From Sphingomonas rosea (lineage in GTDB: Bacteria > Pseudomonadota > Alphaproteobacteria > Sphingomonadales > Sphingomonadaceae), in the NCBI RefSeq assembly GCF_039538065.1, contig NZ_BAABBR010000001.1, positions 2,022,501 through 2,086,500 of the forward strand: DNA of 64,000 bases. Direction: 5' to 3'. Both the position numbers and the translations under genes were made by a program. Every line of letters begins with the position of its first letter. Within the stretch, counting starts at the first letter, position 1. Positions 19,170 to 28,697 of the stretch are shown here, one piece after another. The notes under the pieces were generated by a model. That model saw only the letters and a list, made by a program, of their open reading frames with translations. It was not told where the DNA came from and ran no database searches.

Positions 19170-20099
19170 CTTCGCCTTCGCCAGCCGCGCGAGATAGGCG
19201 AGGAGGGGGAGGGGGCGGGCCCCTGCGGCGACCGCACGGGCAAGGGTCCGCCCGGCCGGCTCCCCGCTGCTGAGCGCGAGCAGCGCCTCCTGTTCGCGCA
19301 GCGTCTGCCGGCAGCGGCGCAGGATCGCGGGCGAGGCCCCGGCCAGCTCGGCATCGCGCAGCCGGGCCCGCGCATCGGGCAGGGTCGCGCGGTGGAAGCG
19401 GCTGGTGAGCGTGGTCAATTCCTCGAGCGGGGTCGCCGCCGCCTGGCGCGAAACCCCGCCGGTCACTTGGTAATCGACGAGCTTGGCATCGACGAACAGC
19501 ATCTGCCCGCCAAGCAGCAGCGCGCGGAACGGGAAGACGCGGTCCTCGTGGCGGATGCTCGTGTCGATCGGCTCGGGCGCGGCAAGTAGGCGCGGCGTGA
19601 TCGCGCAGCTCGCGCCGAGCGGCCCGGTCCCGCCCCGGGCGAGCCGCTCGAGCGTCCACGGCGGCCGAGCGACCTGTTCGTTCCACCCCGCGACGGGCGC
19701 GCCGTCCTCGCCGATCGGCCGCACGTCGCTGTAGACCACCGCCGCGTCGGGACTGCCCGCCGCCTGCCACGCCTCGGCCAGCCGCCGCGCGCGCTCGGGA
19801 TGCGACCGGTCGTCGCCCGCCGCGAGCAGGATCAGCCCGCCCTCGCACCGCGCGGCGCCGGCGAGGACGTTGCCGATCAGGCCGAGGTTCGTCGGGTTGC
19901 GGAAGCAGCGGACCCGATGCGGGCCGCGATAGGTGTCGGCAATGGCCGCGGCGATGGCGAAGGTCTCGTCGCGCGACGCGTCGTCGCTCACCACGATGTC
20001 GAGCGGCGGACCCTCCTGCGCCAGCGCCGCGTGCAGCGCCGCTGCGACCGTCGCCTCGGCCTGATAGGTGATGATGAGCAGGCTGACCTCGGCGCTCAT
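19158..20099 (-). CDS. Glycosyltransferase, GT2 family
   Basis: GT-A fold enzyme of 313 aa. It shows VSLLIITYQAEATV, the nucleotide-binding IVVSDDASRDET, NPTNLGLIGN and the metal-site LAAGDDRSHPER. GASCAITPRL and TSIRHEDRVFPFRALLLGG lie on the acceptor side. A long upstream open frame exists but overlaps the flippase and has no family features. The chosen ATG gives the ATGA overlap with the flippase stop, consistent with a flippase-transferase operon. Confidence 0.85.
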   Translation of the reverse strand: MSAEVSLLIITYQAEATVAAALHAALAQEGPPLDIVVSDDASRDETFAIAAAIADTYRGPHRVRCFRNPTNLGLIGNVLAGAARCEGGLILLAAGDDRSHPERARRLAEAWQAAGSPDAAVVYSDVRPIGEDGAPVAGWNEQVARPPWTLERLARGGTGPLGASCAITPRLLAAPEPIDTSIRHEDRVFPFRALLLGGQMLFVDAKLVDYQVTGGVSRQAAATPLEELTTLTSRFHRATLPDARARLRDAELAGASPAILRRCRQTLREQEALLALSSGEPAGRTLARAVAAGARPLPLLAYLARLAKAKLAR

Positions 20100-21544
20100 G
20101 CCGCCTGCTTCCGGGCCAGCAGCCCGCGCAGCCGGCGCAGCGCGCCGAGGCCCCACAGCGCGGCGATGCCGAGCCCCGCGACATAGCCCGCCATCGCGCT
20201 CACCCGGGCGAGCGCGAGGACCAGCCCGGCGAGCCCCAGCAGTGCAAAGAAGAGGGCCATCGTCCGCGTGGTCCACGGCAGCTTGCCGCCCGCCCGCTGC
20301 GTGACGGCCACCGCGACGAGATACAGGCCGTTGCTCACCACGAAGGCGAGCCCGCCCGCGACGATCCCCATCGAGGACACGAGCAGGAAGGCGCTTCCCG
20401 CCAGCGCCGCCGCGGCGAGGATCTCGAAGCCGAGGTAGAGCCGGTTGCGCGCGCTCGCTAGCAGCGCATAGCCGAGCGGCCACGAGGCGATCCGGAGGAT
20501 GTCGGCCAGCACCTGCCACTGGAGCGTCGTCGCCCCGCCGGCGAAGCGCTCGGCATAGAGGATGTGGAGGACGAGCGGGGCGAAGCCGATCAGCCCGATA
20601 ATCAGCGGCCCGGCGAGGAGCAAGGTCGTCTCGGTCTGCTCGTCGATCAGCGCACCCGCGCGCTCGGGGTCGGTGATGACCCCGCTCAGCCGCGGGTAGA
20701 AGTCGCTCGCGATCGCCTGAAACATGAAGCCGACATAGGTGGTCGAGAGCGTGAAGGCGGCCTGGAACACGCCCAGTTCCTCGATCCCGAGCCGATGCTG
20801 GAGAATGGTCCGAAGCGCGAGATGCGAGCCCAGCGCGACGAAGGTGCCGACCATCAGCGGGGTGCCGAGCGCGATCAGCCGCCGCGCCTGCGTCCACCCC
20901 GCCTGGCTTGCCGCACTCGGCGCCTTCCGCCCCCGCGGCCGCGCGACCCACAGCCCCGCGAGGAGCACGCCGAGCGGGATCGAGAGGAGATAGGGGACGA
21001 TGCCGTCTTCGCCCATCGTCAGCACCAGCACCGCGGCGGCGATCGTGGTCAGCACGGCCGAGGCAAGGTTGACCAGCGCCACCGAACCGACCTTGCCGAT
21101 GCCCGCCAGATAAGCGGTGATCGAGCCGCCCGCGATCGTCAGCGCGACCGCCAGCCCCATCGCGCCCACCACCGGCGCGACCGCGGGATCGCCGACGATC
21201 AGCCGGGCGACCGGCGCGCGCAGGAGGAAGAGGCCGACCCCCGCGACAAGGGCGGCAAGCAGCGTCGCGCGGACGAGCCCGTGGCGGACTTCGGCGAGCC
21301 CGTCCTCGCCCCGTTCGGCGAGTTCGGCGGCGGCCTGGCGCGGCGCGGCATTGGCGATACCGAGGCCGCCGAGCGCGCTCGCCGCCGCGACCAGCGACTG
21401 CATCAGCCCGATCAGCCCGATCCCCGCCGGGCCGAGCACCAGCGCGACCATCTTGGTCCGCAGGATCGACAGCCCGACCCCGATCGCGCTCGACCCGCCA
21501 AGCAGCGAGATGGCCGAGAGGATCCGGCGATGCGAGGTGGACAC
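20096..21544 (-). CDS. Wzx-type polysaccharide flippase
   Basis: A 482-aa MOP-superfamily transporter with about twelve to fourteen helices. The N-terminus contains LRTKMVALVLGPAGIGLIGLMQ, typical of the O-antigen/ECA flippase branch (WzxE-like), followed by GLGIANAAPRQAA. Its job would be to flip undecaprenyl-diphosphate-linked repeat units to the periplasm for the polymerase. It is followed by a GT2 gene with a 4-bp overlap. Fifteen bases upstream are the fdt-like genes, so one transcript may link sugar synthesis and export. Confidence 0.88.
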   Translation of the reverse strand: MSTSHRRILSAISLLGGSSAIGVGLSILRTKMVALVLGPAGIGLIGLMQSLVAAASALGGLGIANAAPRQAAAELAERGEDGLAEVRHGLVRATLLAALVAGVGLFLLRAPVARLIVGDPAVAPVVGAMGLAVALTIAGGSITAYLAGIGKVGSVALVNLASAVLTTIAAAVLVLTMGEDGIVPYLLSIPLGVLLAGLWVARPRGRKAPSAASQAGWTQARRLIALGTPLMVGTFVALGSHLALRTILQHRLGIEELGVFQAAFTLSTTYVGFMFQAIASDFYPRLSGVITDPERAGALIDEQTETTLLLAGPLIIGLIGFAPLVLHILYAERFAGGATTLQWQVLADILRIASWPLGYALLASARNRLYLGFEILAAAALAGSAFLLVSSMGIVAGGLAFVVSNGLYLVAVAVTQRAGGKLPWTTRTMALFFALLGLAGLVLALARVSAMAGYVAGLGIAALWGLGALRRLRGLLARKQAA

Positions 21545-21558
21545 TGGCGCGGCTCCGC

Positions 21559-22029
21559 TCAGCCGGCGATGCGGCGGGCGGGGTTCCCCACCCAGGTCTC
21601 GCCTGCGGGCACGTCACGGGTCACGACCGCGCCCGCGCCGATCAGCGCGCCCTCGCCGATCGTCAGCCCGGGAAGGATCACCGCGCCCGCGCCGATCGAG
21701 GCGCCGCGCCCGACCCGCGTGCCGAGGAACGCCTCGGGGCGCTGTTTCGAGCGCGGCCGAAGATCGTTGGTGAAGGTCGCGTTGGGGCCGCAGAAGACAT
21801 CGTCCTCGAGCGTCACTCCGTCCCACACATAGACCCCGCACTTGAGCGTCACGCGGTCGCCGATGACCGCGCCGCCCTCGACCAGCGTATGGGCGTTCAA
21901 GTTGCAGTCGGCACCGATCCGCGCGCCGGCCAGCACCACCGCGAACTGCCAGACCTGCGTGCCCGGACCGATCGCGGCGCCCTCGTGGACCTCGGCGCGG
22001 GGGTGGATCGAGGCGGCGGGATCGATCAT
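21559..22029 (-). CDS. Left-handed beta-helix sugar N-acetyltransferase (FdtC/WlbB-like)
   Basis: A 156-aa hexapeptide-repeat acetyltransferase. Imperfect hexapeptides run along the length (for example [34 protein letters not shown]). The signature [17 protein letters not shown] is shared by the WbpD/WlbB/FdtC group that acetylates nucleotide-linked 3-amino sugars, and the C-terminus is the usual GNPARRI. It should transfer acetyl from acetyl-CoA to the amine added by the adjacent aminotransferase. It forms an ATGA overlap with that gene. Confidence 0.85.
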   Translation of the reverse strand: MIDPAASIHPRAEVHEGAAIGPGTQVWQFAVVLAGARIGADCNLNAHTLVEGGAVIGDRVTLKCGVYVWDGVTLEDDVFCGPNATFTNDLRPRSKQRPEAFLGTRVGRGASIGAGAVILPGLTIGEGALIGAGAVVTRDVPAGETWVGNPARRIAG

Positions 22030-23132
22030 CGCCCGCCCGCCGCGTCGCGGACCGCCGCGATCACCGTGTCGACGTCGGAGTCGGACAAATGCGGGCCGAT
22101 CGGCAGGCTCAGCACTTCGTCGGCGAGCTGTTCGGCGATCGGCAGGCGGCCGCGCGCGATCCCCAGGTCGGCATAGGCGCCCTGGAGGTGCGGCGGGATC
22201 GGATAATGGATGATCGTCTGCACGCCCTTGTCGGCCAGCGCGGCCTGGAGCGCGTCGCGATTGGCCGATCGGACCACGAACAGGTGCCAGGCGGGATCGG
22301 CCCAGTCGGGGACGTGCGGCAAGACGAGGTCGCAGCCCGCCAGCCCCTCGCAATAGCGCGCCGCGGTCCGCGCCCGCCGCGCATTCCATTCCTCGAGATG
22401 CGCGAGCTTGACCCCCAGCACCGCCGCCTGGATCGGGTCGAGCCGGCTGTTCACGCCGCGCACCTCGTTCACATAGCGCTTGTGCGACCCGTAGTTGCCG
22501 AGCGTCCGGATGCGCTCGGCGAGGGCAGGGTCGTTCGTGGTGACCGCGCCGGCGTCGCCCAGCGCGCCGAGGTTCTTGCTCGGATAGAAGCTCCACGCGA
22601 CGACGTCGCCATGCCCGCCCACCCGGCGCCCTTTATAGGCCGCGCCATGCGCCTGCGCGGCATCCTCGAGCAGCCGAAGCCCGTGCTTGCGCGCAATCGC
22701 GAGCAACGGATCGAGGTCGGCGGGCTGGCCGTAGAGGTGGGTCGGGAGGATGACCTTGGTGCGCGGCGTGATCGCCGCCTCGACCCGCGCGGGATCGAGA
22801 TTGTGCGTCGCGGGATCGGGTTCGACCAGCACGGGAACCGCGCCCGCCATGCTCACCGCTAGAAGCGTCGCGATGTAGCCGTTGCTCGCGACGATCACTT
22901 CGTCACCCTCGCCGACCTCCATCGCGCGCAGCGCCAGGTGCAGCGCATCGAGGCCGTTGGCGAGGCCGACCGCATGCGCGGCTCCGCAATGAGCGGCGAA
23001 AGCCTCCTCGAACGCGGCGCATTCCGGCCCACCGACATACCAGCCTGATCCCACCGCGCGCGTGACCGCCGCGTCGATCTCGCCGCGCAGCTCGGCCGTG
23101 GCGGTGCCGAGGTCGAGGAAGGGGACGCTCAT
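22026..23132 (-). CDS. fdtB: Sugar 3-aminotransferase, DegT/DnrJ/EryC1 family (FdtB-like)
   Basis: PLP aminotransferase of 368 aa. The N-terminus has [33 protein letters not shown] binds the cofactor phosphate, EDAAQAHGA holds the PLP-ring Asp, and the PLP lysine is K186 in [24 protein letters not shown] residues are also present. Beside an FdtA-type isomerase and a WlbB-like acetyltransferase, it most likely aminates C3 of a dTDP-3-keto-6-deoxyhexose. Overlaps of 4 bp on both sides make the trio one operon. Confidence 0.85.
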   Translation of the reverse strand: MSVPFLDLGTATAELRGEIDAAVTRAVGSGWYVGGPECAAFEEAFAAHCGAAHAVGLANGLDALHLALRAMEVGEGDEVIVASNGYIATLLAVSMAGAVPVLVEPDPATHNLDPARVEAAITPRTKVILPTHLYGQPADLDPLLAIARKHGLRLLEDAAQAHGAAYKGRRVGGHGDVVAWSFYPSKNLGALGDAGAVTTNDPALAERIRTLGNYGSHKRYVNEVRGVNSRLDPIQAAVLGVKLAHLEEWNARRARTAARYCEGLAGCDLVLPHVPDWADPAWHLFVVRSANRDALQAALADKGVQTIIHYPIPPHLQGAYADLGIARGRLPIAEQLADEVLSLPIGPHLSDSDVDTVIAAVRDAAGGR

Positions 23133-23563
23133 TCGGCGCCCGCGCCGGCGAGCCGCCGGAACTCACCATAATCGCGGATATAGTCCGCTTCGTCATAATG
23201 GTCCTCGGCCAGCACCATCAGCACGCAATCAGGGGAAAAGTCCTCCATCTCGTGCCACACCATCGGCGGCAGCGTCAGCCCCTGCTCGGGGCTCTCCAAC
23301 CGGACGCTGGTGCGCGTCTTCCCGTCGTCGAGGACGATGCTGCACGAGCCTGCGACAGCGACCGCCAGCTGGTGCAGCGCATGATGCGCGTGGAAGCCGC
23401 GCGCCACCCCGGGCGCCGTGCCATAGATGGTATAGACCCGCCGGATCTCGAACGGCACCTCGCGCGTGGCTTCGAGCGCGACGAGGCTTCCGCGCGCGTC
23501 GCCGCGCAGCGGAAAGCGCACCAGCCGGCAGCCCGGGAAAATCTCGACAGGGTCAGGGGACAT
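23129..23563 (-). CDS. fdtA: dTDP-4-keto-6-deoxyhexose 3,4-ketoisomerase (FdtA/QdtA, WxcM-like cupin)
   Basis: Cupin isomerase of 144 aa. Family motifs are [26 protein letters not shown], split here as the YTIYG segment and [12 protein letters not shown] with its active-site histidines, then [10 protein letters not shown] and [12 protein letters not shown]. The enzyme moves the keto group of dTDP-4-keto-6-deoxyglucose from C4 to C3. FdtA gives the galacto product and QdtA the gluco product, and these cannot be told apart by eye. The ATG at 23563 gives a normal length. The substrate comes from RmlA/RmlB in this window. Confidence 0.85.
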   Translation of the reverse strand: MSPDPVEIFPGCRLVRFPLRGDARGSLVALEATREVPFEIRRVYTIYGTAPGVARGFHAHHALHQLAVAVAGSCSIVLDDGKTRTSVRLESPEQGLTLPPMVWHEMEDFSPDCVLMVLAEDHYDEADYIRDYGEFRRLAGAGAE

Positions 23564-23643
23564 GGGCGCGACAGATAGACCGGGCGCGTCATTTGGCAAT
23601 CGCTTGTTGCGGGTGCGCCCCCGACGCGCGGGAGCGCGGCAAA

Positions 23644-24960
23644 TCAGCGGCTTGCCTCGCCCCGGCCGATCCCGCGGTAGGTAAGGCCGGCGCGCGCCGC
23701 TTCCTCTTCCTCGTAGACGTTGCGCAGGTCGACGAGGTGCCGCCCGCGCATCGCCCCCGCGAGCCGCTTGAGATCGAGCCCGCGGAACTCGTCCCATTCG
23801 GTCACCAGCACCAGCGCGTCGGCCCCGTCGGCGACCCGATAGGCGTCTTCGGCGAAGGTGATGCCGGGCAGCAACGGCTCGGCCTGCTCGCGCCCGACCG
23901 GGTCGAAGGCGACCACTTCGGCGCCCATCTCGAGCAGGCGCTTGATCAGCGACAGGCTCGGCGCGTCGCGCATGTCGTCGGTGTTGGGCTTGAAGGTGAG
24001 GCCGAGCACGCCGATGCGCTTGCCCGCGACCTCGCCGCCCAGTTCCTCGGCCACGCGGTCGGCCATCGCCAGCTTGCGCGCGTCGTTGACCGACACCACC
24101 GCCGAGACGATCTGCATCGGGACGTCGACCAGCTCGGCGGTCTGGAGCAGCGCCAGCGTGTCCTTGGGGAAGCAGCTCCCGCCATAGCCCGGGCCCGCGT
24201 GCAGGAATTTCGGCCCGATTCGTCCGTCGAGGCCGATCCCGCGGCTCACTTCCTGGACGTCGGCGCCGACCGCCTCGCACAGGTCCGCGATCTCGTTGAT
24301 GAAGCTGATCTTGGTCGCGAGGAAGGCGTTGGCGGCATATTTGATGAGCTCGGCGGTGCGCCGGCCGGTGAACAGGATCGGCGCCTTGTTGAGGAACAGC
24401 GGCCGATAGACCTCGCGCAGCACCTCGCGGGCATGCTCGTCCTCGGCGCCGACCACGATCCGGTCGGGGATCTTGAAGTCGCGGATCGCCGCGCCTTCGC
24501 GCAGGAACTCGGGGTTCGAGGCGACGCTGGTGCCTTCGGGCGCACCATTTTCCTTGAGGATTCGCGCAATCTCGTCGCCGGTGCCGACCGGAACGGTCGA
24601 CTTGGTCACCACCACTGCCGGCTTCGTCAGCGCGCCCGCGATCTCCTTGGCGGCGGCATAAACGTAGGTGAGGTCGGCATGGCCGTCGCCGCGACGCGCC
24701 GGGGTGCCGACCGCGATGAACACCGCTTCGGCATCCTTGATCCCCTCGAGCAGATCGGTGGTGAACTTCAGGCGTCCGCGGCTGCTGTTGTGCGTGACCA
24801 GCGCCTCGAGCCCCGGCTCCCAGATCGGCATCCGCCCGGCGAGCAGCGCCTCGACCTTGCCCGCGTCCTTGTCGACGCAGGTCACGTCATGGCCGAAGTC
24901 GGCGAAGCAGGCTCCGGAAACGAGGCCCACATAGCCCGTCCCGATCATGCAGATGCGCAT
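23644..24960 (-). CDS. ugd: UDP-glucose 6-dehydrogenase
   Basis: A 438-aa NAD-dependent enzyme oxidising UDP-glucose to UDP-glucuronate. The N-terminal Rossmann motif is GTGYVGLVSGACFADFG. VGTPARRGDGHADL and SNPEFLREGAAI are family signatures. The catalytic cysteine is C263 in GPGYGGSCFPKD, and GLTFKPNTDDMRDAPS lies in the UDP-binding domain. Its product is the substrate of the UDP-xylose synthase in the same cluster and may also enter the polymer as glucuronic acid. It sits 80 bp upstream of fdtA on the same strand. Confidence 0.95.
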   Translation of the reverse strand: MRICMIGTGYVGLVSGACFADFGHDVTCVDKDAGKVEALLAGRMPIWEPGLEALVTHNSSRGRLKFTTDLLEGIKDAEAVFIAVGTPARRGDGHADLTYVYAAAKEIAGALTKPAVVVTKSTVPVGTGDEIARILKENGAPEGTSVASNPEFLREGAAIRDFKIPDRIVVGAEDEHAREVLREVYRPLFLNKAPILFTGRRTAELIKYAANAFLATKISFINEIADLCEAVGADVQEVSRGIGLDGRIGPKFLHAGPGYGGSCFPKDTLALLQTAELVDVPMQIVSAVVSVNDARKLAMADRVAEELGGEVAGKRIGVLGLTFKPNTDDMRDAPSLSLIKRLLEMGAEVVAFDPVGREQAEPLLPGITFAEDAYRVADGADALVLVTEWDEFRGLDLKRLAGAMRGRHLVDLRNVYEEEEAARAGLTYRGIGRGEASR

Positions 24961-25068
24961 ACCAATATCATTCCATTCGGCGTCAGAAGAGCCGGGGCTT
25001 TAACCAGCGCGGACGCGACTGACTAGCCGTGCTTCCCACGGCAGGGCCCGCTCGCTAGAGGCAGCGCC

Positions 25069-27036
25069 ATGTGTGGAATTGCAGGGATTTACGGGCCCGG
25101 CGCCGGCAACGAGCCGCTGCTTCGCCGGATGGGGGATCGCCTCCACCACCGCGGGCCCGATGCCGGCGCCGTGTGGAGCGACGCCGGGGCCGGGATCGGC
25201 CTGTCGCACCGGCGGCTAGCGATCGTCGACCTCAGCCCGCACGGCGCGCAGCCCATGGCCTCGGCCAGCGGCCGCTTCGTCATCTGCTTCAACGGCGAGA
25301 TCTACAACCACCGCCAGATCCGGGCCGAGCTCGAAGCCGTGGGCGCAGCCCCCGAGGGCGGCTGGCGCGGGCACAGCGACACCGAGACGCTGCTCGAGGG
25401 CATCGCCCACTGGGGTCTCGAGGCGACCATCGCCAAGGCCGTCGGCATGTTCGCGCTGGCCTTGTGGGACCGGGCCGAGCGCCGGCTGTTCCTCGTCCGC
25501 GACCGCTTCGGCGAGAAGCCGCTCTACTACGGCTGGGTCGGCCGCGACCTCGTGTTCGCGTCCGAACTCAAGGCCATCACCGGCGTTCCGGGCTTTGCCG
25601 CCGAGATCGACCGCGAGGCGCTCGCCGCCTTTGCATCGCGGACCAACGTGCCCGCGCCGCTCTCCATCTATCGCGGCATCTTCAAATTGCCGCCCGCGAC
25701 GATCCTGCGGATCGAGGGCTCGCCCGCGCCGCTGACCCGGCCGCCGGCGGTGGGGACGCGCGGGGAGGGGCTCTCGCTCCACGCTTACTGGTCCTACCCG
25801 CAGGTTGTCGGCGCCGGCATCGCCGACCGCTTCACCGACGAGACCGAGGCGCTCGACGCGGTCGAGCAATCGCTCCGCACCGCCATCGCCGACCAGGCGG
25901 TCGCCGACGTTCCGGTCGGCGCCTTCCTCTCGGGCGGGTTCGACAGCTCCACCGTGGTCGCGCTCTACCAGCAGGTCTCGGGCGCGCGGGTAAAGACCTA
26001 TTCGATCGGCTTCACCGAAGAAGGCTATGACGAGGCGCCCCACGCCAGGGCGGTTGCGGCGCATCTCGGCACCGAACATCACGAAATGTACGTCAGCGCG
26101 GACGAGGCGCTGGCCGTGCTGCCGAGCCTGCCGACCATGTACGACGAGCCCTTCGCCGACAGCTCGCAGATCCCGACCTTCCTCGTCAGCCGCTTCGCCC
26201 GCTCCGACGTCACCGTGGCGCTGACCGGCGACGGCGGCGACGAATTGTTCGGCGGCTACAACCGCCACGTCATCGGGCCCGCCATGTGGGACAAGCTGAG
26301 CGCGCTTCCGCCGGGCCTCCGCGCGCTCGGCCAGCCGCTCGCCAACCTTCCCCAGCGCTGGTTCGAGCTCCTCGTCCGCAGCGGCGGCAAGGGTGCGGGC
26401 GCGGCGCGGATCGCCAAGGGGCTCAAGGTCGCGACCAGCGCGCGCTCGCCGCTCGACGTCTATGCCAGCTTCATCGACGAATGGGCGTTCGAGCCGTGCC
26501 CGGTGCTCGGCGCCACCAAGCCCGCGCCGGCCGCCCTGTCGGTCGCGGGCGCGAGCCCGGCCGAACTAATGATGCTGAGCGACGCGCTCGGCTACCTGCC
26601 CGACGACATCCTCGCCAAGGTCGACCGCGCCTCGATGGCGGTCAGCCTCGAGACCCGCGTGCCGTTCCTCGACCACCGCGTCGCCGAAGTCGCGGCGCGC
26701 GTGCCGGTGGGCATGAAGATCGCCGACGGGCGCGGCAAGCTGCCGATCCGCCGGATCCTCGACCGCCACGTCCCGCGCGCGCTCACCGACCGCCCCAAGG
26801 CGGGCTTCGGCATTCCGGTCGGCGAATGGCTGCGCGGGCCGCTCAAGGGCTGGGCCGACGACCTCCTGTCCGAAGACCGCCTCCGCCGAGAGGGGCTGTT
26901 CGACGTCGATGCCGTACGTAAACGCTATGCGGCGCACCAGTCGGGGCACCGCGACAGCACCCCGGCATTGTGGGCGATCCTGATGTTCGAGGCGTGGCGC
27001 GAGGCGCAGACCGCGGCGGTGGGCGCGGCCGCCTAG
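25069..27036 (+). CDS. asnB: Asparagine synthetase (glutamine-hydrolysing), AsnB-type amidotransferase
   Basis: A 655-aa protein with an N-terminal class II glutaminase domain (catalytic Cys2 in MCGIAGIYG, then HHRGPDA, NGEIYNH and DRFGEKPLYY) and a C-terminal AMP-forming synthetase domain. The PP-loop is SGGFDSS at 288-294, and the pyrophosphate-side motif is ALTGDGGDELFGGY. A ~20-residue Pro/Gly-rich insertion (around 226-245) separates the two domains. In polysaccharide loci such enzymes may amidate uronic acids rather than make free asparagine, and the adjacent UDP-glucuronate pathway makes that plausible. The intact Cys2 distinguishes it from the lasso-cyclase-like protein at the window's end. 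Confidence 0.92.
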   Translation: MCGIAGIYGPGAGNEPLLRRMGDRLHHRGPDAGAVWSDAGAGIGLSHRRLAIVDLSPHGAQPMASASGRFVICFNGEIYNHRQIRAELEAVGAAPEGGWRGHSDTETLLEGIAHWGLEATIAKAVGMFALALWDRAERRLFLVRDRFGEKPLYYGWVGRDLVFASELKAITGVPGFAAEIDREALAAFASRTNVPAPLSIYRGIFKLPPATILRIEGSPAPLTRPPAVGTRGEGLSLHAYWSYPQVVGAGIADRFTDETEALDAVEQSLRTAIADQAVADVPVGAFLSGGFDSSTVVALYQQVSGARVKTYSIGFTEEGYDEAPHARAVAAHLGTEHHEMYVSADEALAVLPSLPTMYDEPFADSSQIPTFLVSRFARSDVTVALTGDGGDELFGGYNRHVIGPAMWDKLSALPPGLRALGQPLANLPQRWFELLVRSGGKGAGAARIAKGLKVATSARSPLDVYASFIDEWAFEPCPVLGATKPAPAALSVAGASPAELMMLSDALGYLPDDILAKVDRASMAVSLETRVPFLDHRVAEVAARVPVGMKIADGRGKLPIRRILDRHVPRALTDRPKAGFGIPVGEWLRGPLKGWADDLLSEDRLRREGLFDVDAVRKRYAAHQSGHRDSTPALWAILMFEAWREAQTAAVGAAA

Positions 27037-28697
27037 CCCTCGACCGCGCGCCCGCCCTCGAGGCGAACCAGCCGGTCACAGCCCGCGAGGATCGCCGGCC
27101 GATGGGCGATGAGGAGCAGGGTCGTCCCCGCCGCCTGCAGCGCGTCGAGCGCCGCCAGCACATGCGCTTCGGACTGCGGATCGAGCGCGCTGGTCGCCTC
27201 GTCGAGCACCAGCAGCGGCGCCGGCGCATAGAGCGCGCGGGCCAGCGCCAGCCGCTGCCTTTGCCCGCCCGACAGCAATTGCCCGCGCTCGCCCACCCGC
27301 GTCTCGTAGCCACGCGGCAATCCGCTGATCAGTTCGTGCAAGCCCACCTGCCGCGCGGCCTGCACGATCCGGACATAGTCGGGCGCGTCGTCCATGAAGG
27401 CGATGTTGCGCGCGATGCTGTCGTCGGCGAGGAACGGCGCCTGCGGCACATGCGCCACGTTGCGCTGCCACGCCTCGATATTCCCGCCGCCGAGCGCAAC
27501 GCCATCGACCAGGAGCCGACCGCGATCGGGCGCGAGCAGCCCCATGACGAGGTCGGCAAGCGTGCTCTTGCCGCTGCCGCTCCGCCCGACCAGCGCCACC
27601 CTTTCGCCCTTGCGGATGGTGAGGGACACGCCCTCGAGCACCGGTTGCGCCCGGCCCTGATAGGCGAAGGACACGTCCTCGAGCGCGATGTCGTCGGTGA
27701 AGGGCAGGGGCGTCGGGCGCGCCGTGCCGTCGAGGTCGGGTCCCGCGAGCATTGCCGCCAGCCGCTGTTGCACGCCGCGCGTGGCGCGCCAGCTGTTGAC
27801 CGCCGCGCTCACCGCCTGGAGCTGGGGGAGGAGGCGCTGCGCGCCGAGCGCCAGCGCGCCGAGCGTCGGAAGCGCGGCCGCGAGCCCGCCCGGCCGTCCC
27901 GCGACCCAGGCCGCGACCAGCGCCAGCGCGACCAGCCCGAGGCTCTCGACCAGGATCCGCGGAACGCCGTTCAGGATCGCGAGGCGCGTGCGGTTGTCGG
28001 CCAGCTGCCGGTCGATCGCCCGGAAGCGCTCGGCCGCGACCCCGCGCGCGCCGGCGAGGATCAGTTCGCGGAGCGCGCCGACATGGTCCTGCACCGCCGC
28101 GACCCGCGCCTCATAGTCATGGCCGAGCGTGTCGCTTCCGCGGTGCAGCGCGGGACGGACGAGGAGCGTCGTCAGCACGAACAGGCCGCCGAGGAGCGCG
28201 CCCGCCGCCAGCGCCGCAATCGGATCGACCCACAACAGCCCGATCAGGATGCCTGCCCCCAGAACGGCAGCGCTTGCCCCCTGAAGCACCGGCATCAGGC
28301 CCGAGAACAGCCACTGCTCGACCAGTTCCATCGCCGCGAGCGGGCCGCTGCTCCGTGCCTCGGCATGCGCCTGCCAGTCGCGCGCGAGCACCCGGCGCTG
28401 GACCGCGACGAGCAGCCGGTGACCGGTCTCGAACGCGAGGCGCTGGTTGGCGGCGAGGAGCAGCAGGCGCACCGCGGCGGCGACCAGCACCGCGCCGGCG
28501 AACAGCGCCAGCCGCGTCCGCGGCAGGTCCGCCGCCGTGCCCCCGAGCCAGTCGCGGAACAAGGCCGCCAGCGCGGCGAGGCTGGCGAACTCGGCCACCC
28601 CGCCGACCAGGGTCAGCATGCCGAGCAGGACCAGCCGTCGGCGCCCCTCGCGCCCCAGCGCCCCGGTCAGCAGCCGAAGCGGATTGTCGCCGCTCAT
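27033..28697 (-). CDS. ABC exporter, fused permease and ATPase (PglK/MsbA-type)
   Basis: A half-transporter of 554 aa with six predicted helices in residues ~20-300 and a C-terminal ATPase. Walker A is GRSGSGKST (371-379), the signature is LLSGGQRQRLALARAL, and Walker B is LLVLDEATSALD. The segment NQRLAFETGHRLLVAVQRRV is reminiscent of glycan/lipid flippases such as PglK. It is a candidate exporter for a lipid-linked product of the cluster, but it may serve another substrate. The convergent asnB gene ends on overlapping bases. Upstream it overlaps a small membrane protein gene by 4 bp. Confidence 0.87.
   Translation of the reverse strand: MSGDNPLRLLTGALGREGRRRLVLLGMLTLVGGVAEFASLAALAALFRDWLGGTAADLPRTRLALFAGAVLVAAAVRLLLLAANQRLAFETGHRLLVAVQRRVLARDWQAHAEARSSGPLAAMELVEQWLFSGLMPVLQGASAAVLGAGILIGLLWVDPIAALAAGALLGGLFVLTTLLVRPALHRGSDTLGHDYEARVAAVQDHVGALRELILAGARGVAAERFRAIDRQLADNRTRLAILNGVPRILVESLGLVALALVAAWVAGRPGGLAAALPTLGALALGAQRLLPQLQAVSAAVNSWRATRGVQQRLAAMLAGPDLDGTARPTPLPFTDDIALEDVSFAYQGRAQPVLEGVSLTIRKGERVALVGRSGSGKSTLADLVMGLLAPDRGRLLVDGVALGGGNIEAWQRNVAHVPQAPFLADDSIARNIAFMDDAPDYVRIVQAARQVGLHELISGLPRGYETRVGERGQLLSGGQRQRLALARALYAPAPLLVLDEATSALDPQSEAHVLAALDALQAAGTTLLLIAHRPAILAGCDRLVRLEGGRAVEG

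Noticed and set aside
20100..21617. Long upstream extension of the second GT2 frame
   Set aside because: It overlaps the flippase in another frame and is a low-complexity shadow; the GT2 domain starts at MSAEVSLLIITY.
25069..28697. asnB plus ABC exporter read as a second lasso-peptide cluster
   Set aside because: AsnB keeps the catalytic Cys2 and full glutaminase motifs, no small precursor lies nearby, and the context is polysaccharide synthesis.
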